Shown: positions 12,157 through 24,031 of the stretch, one piece after another
Layout of the letters: the number at the start of each line of letters is the position of its first letter
Position numbering within the stretch: position 1 is the stretch's first letter
From: Rhabditophanes sp. KR3021
Taxonomy: Eukaryota; Nematoda; Chromadorea; Rhabditida; Alloionematidae
Length of the DNA stretch: 64,000 nt
Direction of reading: 5' to 3'
Assembly: GCA_963281155.1 (NCBI GenBank)
Contig: CAUJLY010000003.1
Span: forward strand, 2,914,001 to 2,978,000
Program-made: the position numbers and the translations under genes
Notes under the pieces: generated by a model
The model's input: the letters and a program-made list of their open reading frames with translations, nothing else
Told to the model about the DNA's origin: nothing
The model's database searches: none

Positions 12157-13554
12157 TTACAACCTGTATTTACTTAAAAAATGCCTTTTGTTGGGTTTTT
12201 CGGTTCTTTCAGTTTTATCATAAATATTGGAGTGAATTATAAAACCTTCTGATCCATCAGAGGATATTTCGAAAGTAAATGCTCTGTCTGCATCGTCAGA
12301 CTCAATTTTTGACCACTTTTCTTCCCCATAATTGATAAAATAGTTTTTAGATTCTTTGGGTTTATGTACTCGGCAAACGTGCGCGATAGAAGAAAGAGAC
12401 GATTTGTCAGTAGTGTAAAAACTACTATTATAGTCTGAAGTATAGTCAGTTGAATAATCCGTAGTAGTTGTGTAATTACTTGAATCCCATGCACTTGACG
12501 AAATACCCTCCTTTGATGAAGTTGCAACGGAATGAGGAATAGAAGACTGAACAGTAGCTTTGCTTTTAGTTTCATTAAACACATTTTGGAAATCAATTTC
12601 AGCAACCGAACTTTTAATACTACTGTTTGCTGACCAAAATGAATTAATTGAAGTTGCCGTTTGTAAACATGCTACTTCGTCTTTAATTAACACTCCTGTT
12701 TTCAATACAATTTTAGACTTTTTATTGTGTCTTATTCTTTTCGCCACTTGGCGTTTCTTTCCAAAACACTAAAAGAGGATTATCAATGATAAATAACTTG
12801 AACTTACCGGAAAAAATGCAATGCATTTCAGTCTACAAAAGCAACACCACCAGATAATCAAAAATAAGAGAAATATGAGTATACCTCCGCCGACATAATA
12901 AAGTACATTACTTGAACTATCATTTAATGAAGTATCTCCGAGTGTTTCATTTAACGATCCTTGACTAAAGTTATTCAAAGTTGTTCCTGGCTGGATTAAT
13001 GCTGTATCAGGATTGAATGGATCAAATTCCGGAGATAAAGTAAATTCTTGAGTTGTTTTTGATATGACTGGTGTGTTTGTAAAAGGTAAATCCACTGTAG
13101 TTGTTGAAACTAGTGACATTGGAGATACTGTATATGAAGATTTACTTATAGGAGGAGGTTTTATAGTCAATGGCATTGTGACACTTGAAGCCTCAGTTGT
13201 AGTAATTGGTATAGCTTTTGTGGTGGCTTTAGTCGTTTCTGTGGGTCTTTTAGTTCCTTCTGTGATTCTTCTCTTTGTTACACTTTGAATTGTCACTTTA
13301 CTTGTAGAGGAAGTAGTAGTTATCGGACTTGGTGCAATTTTAGACAAATCTCCTGCTTTTATAATTGGTGGATGTACAATTGTCTGTGAGTTCGATTCAT
13401 GTTGCGATGAATTCATGATTCCTCTATCATTTGGCTCTTTGTCTTTGATCCCATGTTCAGTTATTACAACTTTTTGAGGAACTTCTTCATCTTCCTCACC
13501 ATCTTCTTCAATTAAGATCCTTCCATTGTTTGAATCTTCTGGTCTGTATAACAT
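12157..13554 (-). CDS. Single-pass membrane protein with mucin-like ectodomain
   Basis: Unrecognised. Exons 12808-13554 and 12157-12768 join in phase 0 across a 39-nt intron, giving about 452 aa. There is an acidic N-terminus (EEDGEEDEE), then a Thr/Ser/Pro-rich region (about 60-200) resembling an O-glycosylated stalk. One transmembrane helix follows (about 222-245, VLYYVGGGILIFLLFLIIWW) with adjacent cysteines CCFCRLKC. The ~205-residue tail starts basic (KKRQVAKRIR) and later has repeated Tyr motifs (DYSTDYTSDY). From ATG 13554 no signal peptide is visible. An upstream acceptor at about 13580 and a possible ATG exon near 13673 could supply a hydrophobic leader, but the donor there is weak. 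Type I orientation is inferred. Confidence 0.7.
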
Positions 13555-13851
13555 AGTATCAATGAGAAAAATAAACAGCTAACAATGAATGACACACCAT
13601 TCAATTAGAAGATTTTAAATTACAAAAATTTGCGCTTTATATATTAAATTGGAACATTTAGAAATACGAACATTTTATATATTAAATAAGATGATTTCGT
13701 GGTAATAAAATTTTAATTTTCCATATTAAATTAGAAGATTTATAATTTTATATATTTAAGTTTAGAAGACAAAATAAACACCATTTCCATTACGATTTAT
13801 TACAATTAGAGACTATCGATGAATTAATTAAAAAGAGAAATATTAAAAATA

Positions 13852-15800
13852 TTATAAGTCATCGGCACCACAAAAGATGGTGTTCATTTCTTGGAAGACA
13901 GTATCATTGTGAAGGGGATTTTTGTGAAGATATTCCTGAATATTTTGAATTGATTGAACCATGGCAGACATTTCGATACTCAAATAGGCTTGCATAGTGT
14001 CCAAGAGAGGTCTTCTTTGCCACTCACAATTGGTGAGTAGGTCATTATCGAATTCCTGATTCAAGCACAAAAATATTGCTTTTGGGAAATCCAATGCTGA
14101 CATTCCTTGTGTAATGGCTGAATTTACCATTCTTAGAATATCATCAGGAATATGAACGTCATCTGTGCCGCTTGCAACTTGTCTGGACATACGATCATAA
14201 TCCACATTCTTGTGGAAGCATTGGATTTGATTCGCGTCCTTGAACACTTTCATATAATGTTTGGCGAATTCCTGAATTGGACTACTTTTACACTCCTGCG
14301 TATGTAGCTTTGAAAGAATGTTGTACAAGAAGTATAAATTCCTTGGGTTCTTCATTGATTTAATGACTTCAAAATGGCATAGCAGGTTCTTGTACAACTC
14401 AGGTGAAAAGCAAATCTTGGGAATATTGATGTTGGCGAAGTAACTTTCCAATAAGGCACTTACTTTCTCATGGCCAACCAGTTTGACGTCAATCACATAG
14501 TACACACCTTCTAAGACAAGTTGAAAGACAGATAGTCGACTAACCTCAAAATAAGAGTATGTCTTGAAGTCAAAGTAACTGAAAGGAGTTTCAGTGGCAT
14601 AAAAGTATTGAATGTAATTATTATCGATCGTGGCTACTTTATTGATCAGAGCATCTAATGCATTGTTGCCCATAATTAGATGAATACTCTTATCGGGCCA
14701 ACAATCGCTGAAGCATCCTTCTCTAGGATAAGGAGTTCTGGGGTAGGAATCAAATTCGATCGGAGAGAGATATGCGTCTCGCTTACAGTCGAGATCCTTC
14801 CAATACTGAGCGAGCTCTGAATCATATTCTGTCAAAGCTTCTAGAAGGGCATTTTTAATATCTCCGTTTCCTTGGTTCAAGCTAAATAACTTGTCCAAGT
14901 AGTATATCTTGTTCCTCGGATCTACTCTCATTTCATCGACAATAATGTCTGGCGAAACAATGTAAACCTCGACTTTCTTTCCAAATGTCTTGTCAGCTAA
15001 AAAAGGAACATTAATGATTTTACTAATTATATTGTTTGTTACTTACTAGCTCCAGAAATTTTAAAAAATGTCTTAATATTTTCTAATAGTTGAAAATATT
15101 CCACGACCTTGACATTTTTGAGATTTAAGCCATGATTGCTTAGCAGCTTTCTTGAATCAAGCTTCAAAGCTTCTTCCGAGGTTTGACAAATTTCGAGAAA
15201 CTCATCTTTCATTAAATTGAATTCCTTGATGAATTTCTCAGTTTTTTCTTTGAGGAAATTTTTGTCGAATTCACTTGGATTAACAGTCAGAAAAAGATAC
15301 TGTTTGATAATGATTGGGTTGTGAATATACGGCCAGAAAATATCTTTAGAAAGAACGTATTCCAACATTTCAACCGAGACCCTTCCTTTCTCACAGCAAG
15401 ACATCAAAGCTCCAACTGTTACCTTCGGGTCACGATCAAATTTGAAAAAATTTTGATACTCCTGGATTATCGTGTTCTGATTCTGCACATGGAGCGCAAA
15501 GGCAGTTTTGATCAATCGAGCACGCAGACCTGACCCCATCACATCATATTTGCCTTTCGAATCTCCGCGTTTCTTAATGATGTTTCGTACGTTCTTATGA
15601 AAAGTCTAAAAATACTGTAAAAACCAAAATAAACATAGGAAACTAACTTTTAGAATCGATTCAACACCTTCAGGAGAGATATCTTTTTCATTACTTAGAG
15701 CAGTCATGAAGGAATCTAGTTCGACTTCAATATATAAGTCGTAGTTTCCTTTCGTTCGTTCTGCATTTTTGTTTCGCCTGATACGACTAGTATTGGACAT
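13852..15800 (-). CDS. NELFB: Probable negative elongation factor subunit B (divergent)
   Basis: Exons 15648-15800, 15047-15605 and 13852-14996 join in phases 0 and 1 across 42- and 50-nt introns, giving 618 aa, all helical in character, with no signal or TM segment. By eye, ordered blocks match NELF-B/COBRA1 (about 580 aa). NVKVVEYFQLLENIKTFF matches the LYDMVLQFLRTLF block. RVDPRNKIYYLDKLF matches the IDPCHKFTWCLDACI block. SIHLIMGNNALDALINK matches the LSM-LCDP-AIN-LA block. VFQLVLEGVYYVID matches the LRMLALGL-AW-MID block. NELF-B is part of the complex that holds promoter-proximally paused RNA polymerase II. Identity is low, so this is a family inference from block order. If wrong, it is an unassigned helical-repeat protein. 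Confidence 0.55.
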
Positions 15801-16210
15801 TTTCACCTTAACTTAAATATGTTTTAATGAAAGAAAATGCGATTGAATAACAATAGATTAATATCATTTTCCGCGAAAGAGATTACGTGTTAGTCAAATA
15901 TTTATTAAATCAATGAAACGCAAGTAGAAGCAAATAATTTGATAGGTTATAAATTTGAATATAACAGAAACATGTGTCGTTGTCTTATACATTTATCGAC
16001 ATTGCCTCTAATGTTGTTTAAAGAAATGTTACGCAATTCCTTCTAAGACATAGACTAGTGCAACATTTTACCATACTACAAGCTAAGACAATCTTTCAAT
16101 TCATGACTATGTTAACAATTCATAAACAACTAAATAGTTCCACATAAATTACAAATTAGAAAAATATTTATTAAAATAAAGTTCACACATATAAAATGAA
16201 TAGGATACAT

Positions 16211-16860
16211 TTAATAAACTTTAGTTTCTTCTTCTTGGGCAACATATGGCGGAGGAGGATTTTGGGGTCTTGTATAAGTTTCAACGTGAGTAGTTCTAAA
16301 CTGTGTTGGCGTTTCAATTACCCTTTCTTGATGACATCCACTGAAGAAAAAATATATCAGAATATAGGCAAAAATGAAAAAGCTAAAACAAATTAAAACA
16401 GTTCATTTGGAATAATTAATATTTTGACTTACACTAGAATGCACAAAAAATCCTCGAATGATTTCTTTCCAGCTTCGGGATCTAGACGATATCCCATGAA
16501 TGAAGCACTAGATAATCCTCTTATCCGTTGTCTTTTCAGATCAGTCATTTGCTCCTCCAAATATCTTATTTTTCTATCAATTGTTTCCATCTCCACGTAA
16601 GGAGCTTTAGAGGAACTTTCAGAAGCTAGATCAAGAGTTCGGGCATTGTCTTCTTTCTTGTTACTCAAAGTATTTTGATCCAAAATTGCTTGATTATCAG
16701 GATAAGCAACTACTTCATGTTTATTATAATCTGACGGAGCAGAAACTAATTTAACAACTGATAGACTGACATTTTTTAAGCTAATGTGCTTTTTGACATC
16801 ATCCGAAACTTGTTGCATGGTACTCGAGATGGCAAAACATATTAGTATAAAAGCACGCAT
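16211..16860 (-). CDS. Small type I membrane protein with C-terminal PPxY motif
   Basis: Unrecognised. Exons 16433-16860 and 16211-16382 join across a 50-nt intron (GT|C), giving 199 aa. A signal peptide (MRAFILICFAISS) is followed by a Cys-free ectodomain of about 115 residues that ends in a short coiled coil (about 90-115). A TM helix is formed across the splice junction (about 137-155, LCILVFFIFAYILIYFFF). A ~45-residue cytosolic tail carries QNPPPPYVAQEEE. PPPPY is a PPxY ligand for WW domains, for example in Nedd4-type ubiquitin ligases, so sorting or turnover through such a ligase is plausible but inferred. Confidence 0.72.
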
Positions 16861-17173
16861 TTTGTTGACAAGAAATTGAATTATCTTACAATATTTTGGA
16901 TCTTTAATAGTTTTATATAGATTAAATTTTATTATTTAATATGCAAATGTAGAGAGTCACTTTCCATTTTGTTTATGCAAAAATAATTAAACAGTAAATA
17001 AAGTTGATTTATAAATACGGGTTACTACAACAAATCTGATATAAGGTAGTTGGAATATCTTATAATTACTGATAATTTCAAAAATAGCAAGCCGAAGGGT
17101 TTATAAATAGATGTAATTGCAAAACAATGTATTAAATGGTAAATGAAATGAAACGTTTCAAAATAACTTATAT

Positions 17174-20100
17174 TTATTGTTTTGATAAGCTTCCGAAAAC
17201 GGCTTGTGGAACTGGCTTCTCAACTATTTCCATGTCTTCCTCTTCATTTGAATCTTCGTCATCCTCAATATCAATCTCGTCTGGATTTTCAGTTGTTTTA
17301 GCTTGGACTTGATTTGATTCTCCACGAACAAACATGATTTTGTCATTACTAGACATAAGTGTTTTGGGTTGATTCAAGACCTCGTCGGCTACAAGAGCTC
17401 TAGCTTGAGCCTCAATTTGTGCCATGGTCTCAGCATCTTCTGCATTTCCTTCGATATTTGCAGTAGCCAATAACTGCCCAAACTTATAACCAGCATTACT
17501 GTTGAATTTGGCTTGAACAGATCTTTTAATTCTAAACATAACTTTGACGGTATCTTCATTACCGTGCTTCATTTCAAAGTCTTTCCATGTCTCCCAAAAT
17601 TGGCCATAAACATTTGGATCACAAACTTCTGAGCAATGAGCGTAAATGGCTCTAGCACGATCAATTTCTCCAAGTGATCTTTCCAGTTGAGCATATTTCA
17701 TGCTAATATCGCGACTATCGTTTTCAGGCAGCTGTTCGATTGCTTGTTCAAAGACCGGTCTGGCATGAGTAATTCCAAACAAATCCATCGCCTTCTTGAT
17801 GTAAATATTGAAAATGACACTTTGATCATCTTTCTCTACAATCATGGCGGCACGATTATAAATAGTCATAGCTCGTCGTGGTGATCCATAATTCTCTTCA
17901 AATTTGGCATATAAAACAAAAATATTCTTAGCATACTTAGGTGTTATGCCTTCAATGCATTGCTCAAATAGATCGCGCATTCTTTCAATCTTCTTATCGC
18001 TATAGCGACGTAGAAACTTTGTTAAATATATACACCAAATATCATACACATTTGGCCATTTAAAAAGAGAAACTCCTTTTTCATAAACTGTAAAAGCATG
18101 CTCATGGTAATTATTTTCTTCCAAAAAGAGGGCATAATTGATGACAACCTGTGAGAAAGCAATCATTAGTATAATGTAATAAATTTCAATAAAATATTGT
18201 TTTTAAAAGACATTGATTAGAAGGGTGTTTTTGCTCGATGTTAAAATTATCTAGATCATTTATAAATGTACATTTATACCCTCTTCCTTCATTTGAAAAG
18301 CAATTATCAGATGTAAGAATGAAGATACCACTGGTTATGAAAGCCCCAGAAAGATTAGCGATTCTATTGGAGGCGCCTCGTTACAAAGAAATCCCACAAG
18401 AAGTCAACCGATGGTAAGTTATCAATTATCAAACATAATATCAATTTTGCAGACGTGGAAGTACTTAGTCAAGGTATGGCAAGAGTATCTACTATAGAGC
18501 TACCTGAATTATCACTTGAAAATGGGTATTTTTAGTAATTGAAGACTTTAAAAAGAAATTGGATGGAAAAGAGGTGTTTTTTGACGAAAGTTACGGCAAT
18601 GATGATGCACTCAAGTGTCATAAAAACTTTTTTAATAAAGCTAGAGAATATGGCGTTGTGATGAAGACCTACAATGACACTTTCTTTTTTAAACCCTCAA
18701 TAACATTTGTCTAATTGTACTATTTTTGTTCCTTTTCAATAAATCTTATGATATTGTTTTATAAATTACCTAAAATGAAAATTTAATTACATGAGATCAT
18801 CAAGTAGACAAACCTGTGGGTTGACAATCTTCAGATCCATCATTTTATCATAGACTTTTCTTGTTGTTTCCAAAGTTCCGAATGTTTCCTCCACATCTGC
18901 ATACAAAGACCATAATTTAAGAGAAAGAAAAACTCGATCTTGAACTGTTACTTTATCATCAAAGTAATTAACACTGGCATATCTGGTAAAAGTGGCTCTT
19001 TTCAACAATTTAAGGGCTCTTTCATACCCAAAATATTTCAACTCAAATTCAATGTAGTTACACCAAACGGCAACGCAGTCATCAACTTTTACATAGGCAG
19101 GCTTCAACCCACGCTCAAATATTTCAATTGCTGACTTGAAGTCCTGCTTGTCAATGTAATACTTGGCAAAAGCCACCCAAATATCTGATAGCTTCCCAAT
19201 TTGATAATTTGGATGAACTGTGGAAACGGCCTTTTCAAACGTTTCAACAATCTTCTTCGGGTTGTTTCCATGGAGGTGTGTTCTTTTTAGCCATTCCGCG
19301 GCATTGTTAGGATTTTGTCTTAGCAAAACACTATTTAACATCAAATCACGACGACCCATCAAAGATTCAAATCTGGAAACAACTAATTCTAGTTCCACTT
19401 GCATATCTGCTTGCTGAGACGGCTTGCACTTGATGATAGACTCCATCTTTCTAGCACATTGATTTTCAAGTACTTTGGCATACCCATCGAAAATTTGCGA
19501 AAAGTCTCGCACAGTTCGAACAGAATTCAGACCTTCTTCGAAAATATCCCTTGCTTTCTCGATATTTCCCATTTTAAGGTAATACTTGGCTAGTGACACC
19601 CAAAGAATAGAAACTTGATCAGAGTACTTAACAAAACCTTGTCTGAAAATAGCCTCTGCATCTAGAGAATGTATCTTGGTCCCATTATTTGCCAACAATC
19701 TACACAATTGGTTCCACAACTCGAACTTTGTCTTTCCTTTAAAACTAACAGTGTCTGTCTTGTTAATTAGATCTGATAATTGAAGGGCAGCATCATCTAG
19801 CCGATCAGCCTGTTCCAAGTATTCAATGAAATCTTCTAAACTGTCTGGATACACTTTGAGATAGCGACGATAGACTCGAATAGCTGTTTCAGGAATATCA
19901 TACTGGACAACAAATTTAACATACAAAGGCCAAATAAGTCGATGTTGAGTTACAGGCAAGGCTCTTAATGCTCTGTCGAAGACTAATCTGCCCTGAGTAA
20001 GCATTCCAGTACATGACATATACTCACAATAATCTACCCATATTTTTGGCATCTTGGTTAAGTATGAAACACACCTCTCGTATATACTTATCATATTTGT

Positions 20101-20414
20101 CCATGCCTCATGGGTAGGACATTTGTTTAACAGATAACTTTTACGAAACGCCAAATACTGAGCCCATAATTTATAACTCCATGGAAATTGATTAACAGCT
20201 CTTTCGTACAACATTAACATTGACCTGCCCTTTGCTTTCTTTGACTTAAAAGTTAGGTACTTGAACCAGCGGCCGATTTCATTTGGATTTTGCAAGATAG
20301 CCTCTTCGAAAGGATAGTCTTCTCTGTCCTAAAAATATTATGATTAATCAAAATAATAAGCGAACTTACAATAACAGTTAAATTAGCATTTTGTACTTTA
20401 ATAGGATCTTCCAT
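17174..20414 (-). CDS. XAB2: Pre-mRNA-splicing factor SYF1/XAB2
   Basis: HAT/TPR-repeat scaffold of the Prp19/XAB2 spliceosome complex, also linked to transcription-coupled repair. Exons 20370-20414 (MEDPIKVQ), 18814-20328 and 17174-18148 join in phase 0 to give 844 aa (human about 855). HAT repeats run through most of the chain (for example AVNQFPWSYKLWAQYL, IWVDYCEYMS, FWETWKDFEMKHGNEDT). The typical acidic C-terminus ends VPQAVFGSLSKQ, as in XAB2 orthologues. The first intron is 41 nt. The second (18149-18813) is 665 nt, holds an antisense gene relic (18238-18714), and has near-identical direct repeats at its ends. Confidence 0.95.
18143..18818. repeat. Direct repeats at ends of the long XAB2 intron
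   Basis: GACAACCTGTG (18143-18153) and GACAAACCTGTG (18807-18818), plus strand, differ by one inserted A. On the XAB2 strand each contains CACAG|GTT, so one copy supplies the donor and the other the acceptor. Confidence 0.75.
18238..18714 (+). pseudogene. Antisense intronic gene relic, family X copy A
   Basis: Lies wholly inside the second intron of XAB2, on the opposite strand. Three exons are visible: 18238-18312 (ATG start, MLKLSRSFINVH), 18359-18413 and 18453-18714. They are separated by 46- and 39-nt GT-AG introns whose lengths match this genome. The reading is protein-like (FYWRRLVTKKSHKKS, then DVEVLSQGMARVSTIE, LVIEDFKKKLDGKEV, and a C-terminal FFFKPSITFV). The last exon is one base short of frame; the break lies at or near the T5 run at 18529-18533. 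The segment VEVLSQGMARVSTIE and the preceding intron resemble copy B (VEAISQGLSRVSTME) in the Trio intron. I do not recognise the protein family. Confidence 0.6.
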
Positions 20415-20706
20415 AGTGTATGTTGTTATGACGATTTAAAATGTTTTTGAATGTTTCCGAAACGATGCAAAATACACGATTGGAAGATGGTCACTTGAGC
20501 AAGAAACGTTTAGTCGTGCAACCAATTTATTTCATTATGGATAAGAAGGATAAAAAGAACGTTATATGTCAAATGATTTATTTTTAAGATAAAACTAATG
20601 GATAAATATGAAGTTTTATATAGGGATTTTAGAATAAAAAGTTACTAGATATGTAACACCTCCAAAATAAGCAGTTTACTTTTGCCAAAGCTGATTCACC
20701 AGATTG

Positions 20707-20990
20707 TTATTGAGAGCATCCACCGCGAAGAGCCAAAACCAAATGAAGAACAGATCCTCCGCTGACCTAAAAATATTGTTGACAGACAAGATTAAGAAAT
20801 GCAAACGTACTTTGTATTCGGCAGCAGTCTTGTCTTCATTCATTTGTTTTCCGGCGAAAATGAGTCTTTGTTGTGCTGGTGGAATTCCTTCTTTTTCCTC
20901 GACTTTCTCCTTAATCCGATCGACTCTATCGGTTGGTTCGATATCTAATTCGATTTCTTTACCAGTAAGGGTTTTAACTTTAATGAGCAT
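20707..20990 (-). CDS. NEDD8: NEDD8 ubiquitin-like modifier
   Basis: Ubiquitin-like protein conjugated mainly to cullins to activate cullin-RING ligases. Exons 20811-20990 and 20707-20766 join in phase 0 across a 44-nt intron, giving 79 aa. The chain starts [20 protein letters not shown]. It carries the NEDD8-diagnostic [23 protein letters not shown] context and ends [14 protein letters not shown] plus a three-residue tail, CSQ, after the diglycine. That tail must be removed by a NEDD8 protease (UCHL3/SENP8 type) to expose Gly76. Ala at position 72 (LALRGG) rather than Arg separates NEDD8 from ubiquitin. Confidence 0.96.
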
Positions 20991-23900
20991 AATAGATTCT
21001 GAAAAAATAGGAAATATGAAATGTTTTATAAAAGAAATAACAGTTGCTAATGAAGATCAAACAAACAACAATCTTTGATATTATGCAAATAAAACAACAA
21101 CAGCTTCTTTCATACTTTTCTAATTGACAAAAGCTCAATCAAAAGCAACGTTAATCTGAATTGTCATTCCAATATCTGCTTGAGACTGCATGTGTCGCGC
21201 CTACTTTACCGTTAAACTAAAGATACAACATTTTTTGCAAAAAATATCTGAAAAGGAGCTCGAAATATAATTACTCGGAGGATGTTATTGTCAACAAAGG
21301 ATTTGAACAATTCACGTATGTTATATTATTTATAAACTTTGTAAAAATATTTATTTCCGAATTTATTTCTAAATTTACTTTCTTAAATTTATTTTTTTTG
21401 CTTACTTCCAATTTTGTAGATAACCCTTCAAATTGCTTAATATGTTGCAGATTCTCTACATTTTATTAATTAAAATGAATTATTATTAGTTACATTTATT
21501 ATACTTTACTCTTTTTTATCTTTTAATTTCAATATGCCGCTCCATACAACTTAGTGTCAGTCTTTTAATCGTTGCCTTGCCATTTTACAGATGTTCAATT
21601 TATAAAGCCTTTTTATAAATACATTACCCCTCGCAAAAGTGAAGTACTAGACAATTCTTTATATGAATATTCGGCTGCCTTTATTTGGTTCTTTATCGAA
21701 CCACAACGCAGGATAGTACGCATGTGATAACTACTAAGAGGATACAGCATGCTCTATGTGCCATTGTCAACATTTTGTAAGCACGTATTTAAGAGTGACC
21801 CCTGATTTCAATACTCACTTTACTTTCTCAGTTTAAGAAACATTAATAAACAATAAAAACTAGTTACAACAACAAATTATTTATTCATATCATAACTTGG
21901 TTGTCTTTGATAGTCATTATTGTATTTGTATCTATTTAATACATTTATTAGAAGTATTTACGATATTTGTTTGAACTATTGCTTTATTAAAATATTTAGT
22001 CATCCGAAACTGATTATTGAGTCTGTTATTAAACACGTTACTCCCAATAACTGTATCTTTTTGCCCTCTTTTTGAAGTCATTTTTCCATTTCCTTGCACA
22101 TTAATTGTTGAATGTACGCCTCTCTATTAATTAAACAACATTGACAATTGGCTTACTCCCTTAAACAAGTAGTTACCTAAACAAACGTCACATCTTTTTT
22201 AGTTTAGGGAAACCTTGTTGGGCTTGATCTTTTGATTCACTTATCATAAATAAGTATGGGTAAATGTTACTTCATTCCAGCTGTCATTAACAATTATCCT
22301 ATTAGTTAACCCACCACACGCCAGGATACAGGATATCTGCATTATCGTGAACATCTGCTATAAGTTATTACGACCACAGTTTGTTTAAGATCAATAAAGT
22401 ATACTTTTTGGTCATTCAGACATCTCTTGTTTATACCTCTTATTTGTTGCTCTTCTTCTCGTTAATTGCTTCATTTTTGTAACTGTATTTAAATGAGGAG
22501 TCAAAATCATTTAAATTATTTAATCTTCTGTCATCTTTTATTTTATTGTCTTTTTTAAGTTAGTCAAGGTCATTTAGCAGAAGGTTAAGTAAATGATATT
22601 ATTAAATAAAAATGGAGGCTAGGAATGTATTAATGTTTATAGTGTTTTATGCTAGTAATGCATTAGGCTAGTAAATATTTTAATATGTAATATATTAGGC
22701 AAAGCAACCATTATTGAGACTATATTTTGATCGAGGCACACTCACCATTAAATAAAAGACGAAACAATGAGCAAGTATGCGATTTTAGTAATTTTTATTT
22801 ATTGTTTGGTGAGATAATAAAAATATTACATTTTTGACGATACCCTTCAGTTGTTCCAATGAATTAGACAATTATGTGCTTTTCTAATTAGATATTGACT
22901 TATCCAATTAATTATGACATCGATAATCAGTCTATTACGTATAATTACATCTAATTCTCTTTTTTCATTCGATTCAGTAATGTTTATCAAAATGTATGTC
23001 TGGTAAACTGCATCTTCATTTTTTAAGCTTACATCTTTTTCCTATAATTGTAGTTAGGTGTTCCATTATATTTTGTTCAAATAGCGTTAATAAATCTTTT
23101 TGAGGAGAAGTGTGTTTACTTCTACATTACAATTCTGTACATTTCTGTACATTCAGCCACAATTTGTAAACAGTTTCATTTTTTATCAAACTATACTCAA
23201 AGAATTTGAGTGGTTTTGTTTGTAGCGTGCATAAATTATAGCTCAAAATAGGGGAGTGTATATGTTATTTGAGCTTTTGTGATGCCATTTATGACTAACT
23301 TTACCAATCTATCTTATTTACCAGCACAATTTATAGATTTGGGGGAACGTTATAATTTTGGTTCATATTTTTGATGCGCGATATATCCTATTTAGGACTA
23401 TATAAAATTATACATTGCATTAGTATGTAGACTAAAAAAGTACAAAATTATCGTCACTAAAAGATGATGTACCATTCATCGACTTTTTGTTACATATTTG
23501 GAAGTATCATTATTTCTTTATTCGACATGTCAATTTTAGATTTCGATTGTTCTTAAATATAGATGGGAGGATATGCAGTAATTGACAGGTGTCTTTTTGA
23601 CAGCTTTCTTTTACCTTAAAATGCTTATTAAAATAAATATAACTTTTTCTTAAAATGATCAAAAATAATAATTGTTTGTTTATTTGTGAACAAACTCATC
23701 AAGTTATGATTATATCATATTTATTTATTAAAAGGTTTTATAATATCATTTCGCTTTGTTCTATTATATTTACATTAACTAAAATATAATTTAATGAAAA
23801 TAATCTAATCATCTATTTACTTTAAAACGTAATTCGTAAAAGTTCTAGAGTAATTGTTTTGACTAAGACACTTGTGTGGTAGATTGGATATCTTTTGATT

Positions 23901-24031
23901 AATCAAGTTATCTCACTTCATCAAAACAATTCTACCAAATTACAATATTTGTACGAATCAAAACGATGATTGGCGATCGTTAGCAGCATTCTAATTTATT
24001 TTTATGTATTTCAGGATATAAGGTATTCATT
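20991..24031. other. 3-kb intergenic region between NEDD8 and the Trio-like gene
   Basis: AT-rich, without convincing exons or RNA genes. It presumably carries the 5' region of the Trio-like gene; a TTTCAG acceptor at about 24015 suggests an upstream untranslated exon in this stretch. A short GCTAGTAATGCATTAGGCTAG-like duplication occurs near 22620-22680. Confidence 0.4.
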
